DNA from: Flavobacteriia bacterium
GTDB taxonomy: Bacteria; Bacteroidota; Bacteroidia; Flavobacteriales; Flavobacteriaceae
Direction: 5' to 3'
Length of the DNA: 7,206 nt
NCBI GenBank assembly: GCA_003973375.1
Contig: QNYL01000128.1
Coordinates: 1-7,206, forward strand
The position numbers and the translations under genes were made by a program. A model generated the notes under the pieces. It searched no databases. It was not told where the DNA came from and saw only the letters and a program-made list of their open reading frames with translations. The first letter of the stretch is position 1; each line of letters starts with the position of its first letter. This document shows, one piece after another, positions 7,115 through 7,206 of this stretch.

Positions 7115-7206
7115 CCTTCAAGCCCGATATTGTGGCTCTTGCGAATGACATCACGTCTGCTGCTGGTGGCACTCTTAAGGAGCTTGACAATTGCCTTGCT
7201 GTCAGT
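7010..7206. other. Unrelated terminal sequence, probable chimeric tail
   Basis: From about 7007-7030 the sequence no longer fits deoC. By hand count 96 of 176 bases from 7031 are G or C (about 55%), against 69 of 160 in 6841-7000 (about 43%). Patches such as 7051-7080 are far more G+C-rich than anything upstream. A + strand frame shifted relative to deoC is open to the window end. From about 7078 it reads as plausible protein (ASASSSAEKLH, then MTFKPDIVALAND from the ATG at 7111) with AAG, GAG, GAC and CTT codons prominent. Upstream of 7069 the same frame is Trp/Cys/His-rich and unlikely to be coding. One minus-strand frame is also open. I do not recognise the protein or its source; a eukaryotic contaminant or another community member would fit. 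The exact junction cannot be placed without a reference. Confidence 0.6.

Overview
The window looks like the chromosome of a member of the Bacteroidota, most likely the class Flavobacteriia. Four things point there: a SprA/Sov-type outer-membrane translocon, a protein found essentially only in this phylum; AT-rich intergenic DNA with promoter elements of the TTG/TAnnTTTG type; start codons preceded by A-rich stretches instead of Shine-Dalgarno sites; and a Bacteroidota-style TonB with a poly-proline and acidic linker. The genus cannot be fixed from sequence alone.

All recognisable genes are on the + strand. Positions 1-4698 hold the C-terminal two thirds of sprA (type IX secretion and gliding), whose 5' part lies outside the window. 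After 17 bases comes gcvH (4716-5096), the lipoyl carrier H protein of glycine cleavage. A small VanZ-family membrane protein (5062-5454) overlaps its end by 35 bases. sprA, gcvH and the vanZ-like gene are packed like one transcription unit. A promoter at 5462-5493 then starts a single-gene unit, tonB (5516-6235), which is closed by a strong intrinsic terminator (6257-6287). About 370 bases of AT-rich non-coding DNA follow, with two small inverted repeats and a possible promoter. A good -7 element (6659-6666) then lies just before deoC, deoxyribose-phosphate aldolase, which starts at 6686.

The genes do not form one pathway. SprA exports proteins across the outer membrane, and TonB energises outer-membrane uptake from the inner membrane. 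GcvH and DeoC are housekeeping metabolic enzymes, and the VanZ-like protein has no clear role. I recall this order (sprA-gcvH-vanZ-like-tonB-deoC) as an ordinary chromosomal neighbourhood in flavobacteria, but could not check it.

The most unusual feature is the right end. The DeoC reading frame matches its family up to about residue 107 (position 7006) and then turns into unrelated sequence, with a stop at 7112-7114 and all catalytic residues missing. The last ~190 bases have higher G+C and a different open frame. This looks more like a chimeric join or contaminating sequence than biology. I see no convincing new biological system in the window.
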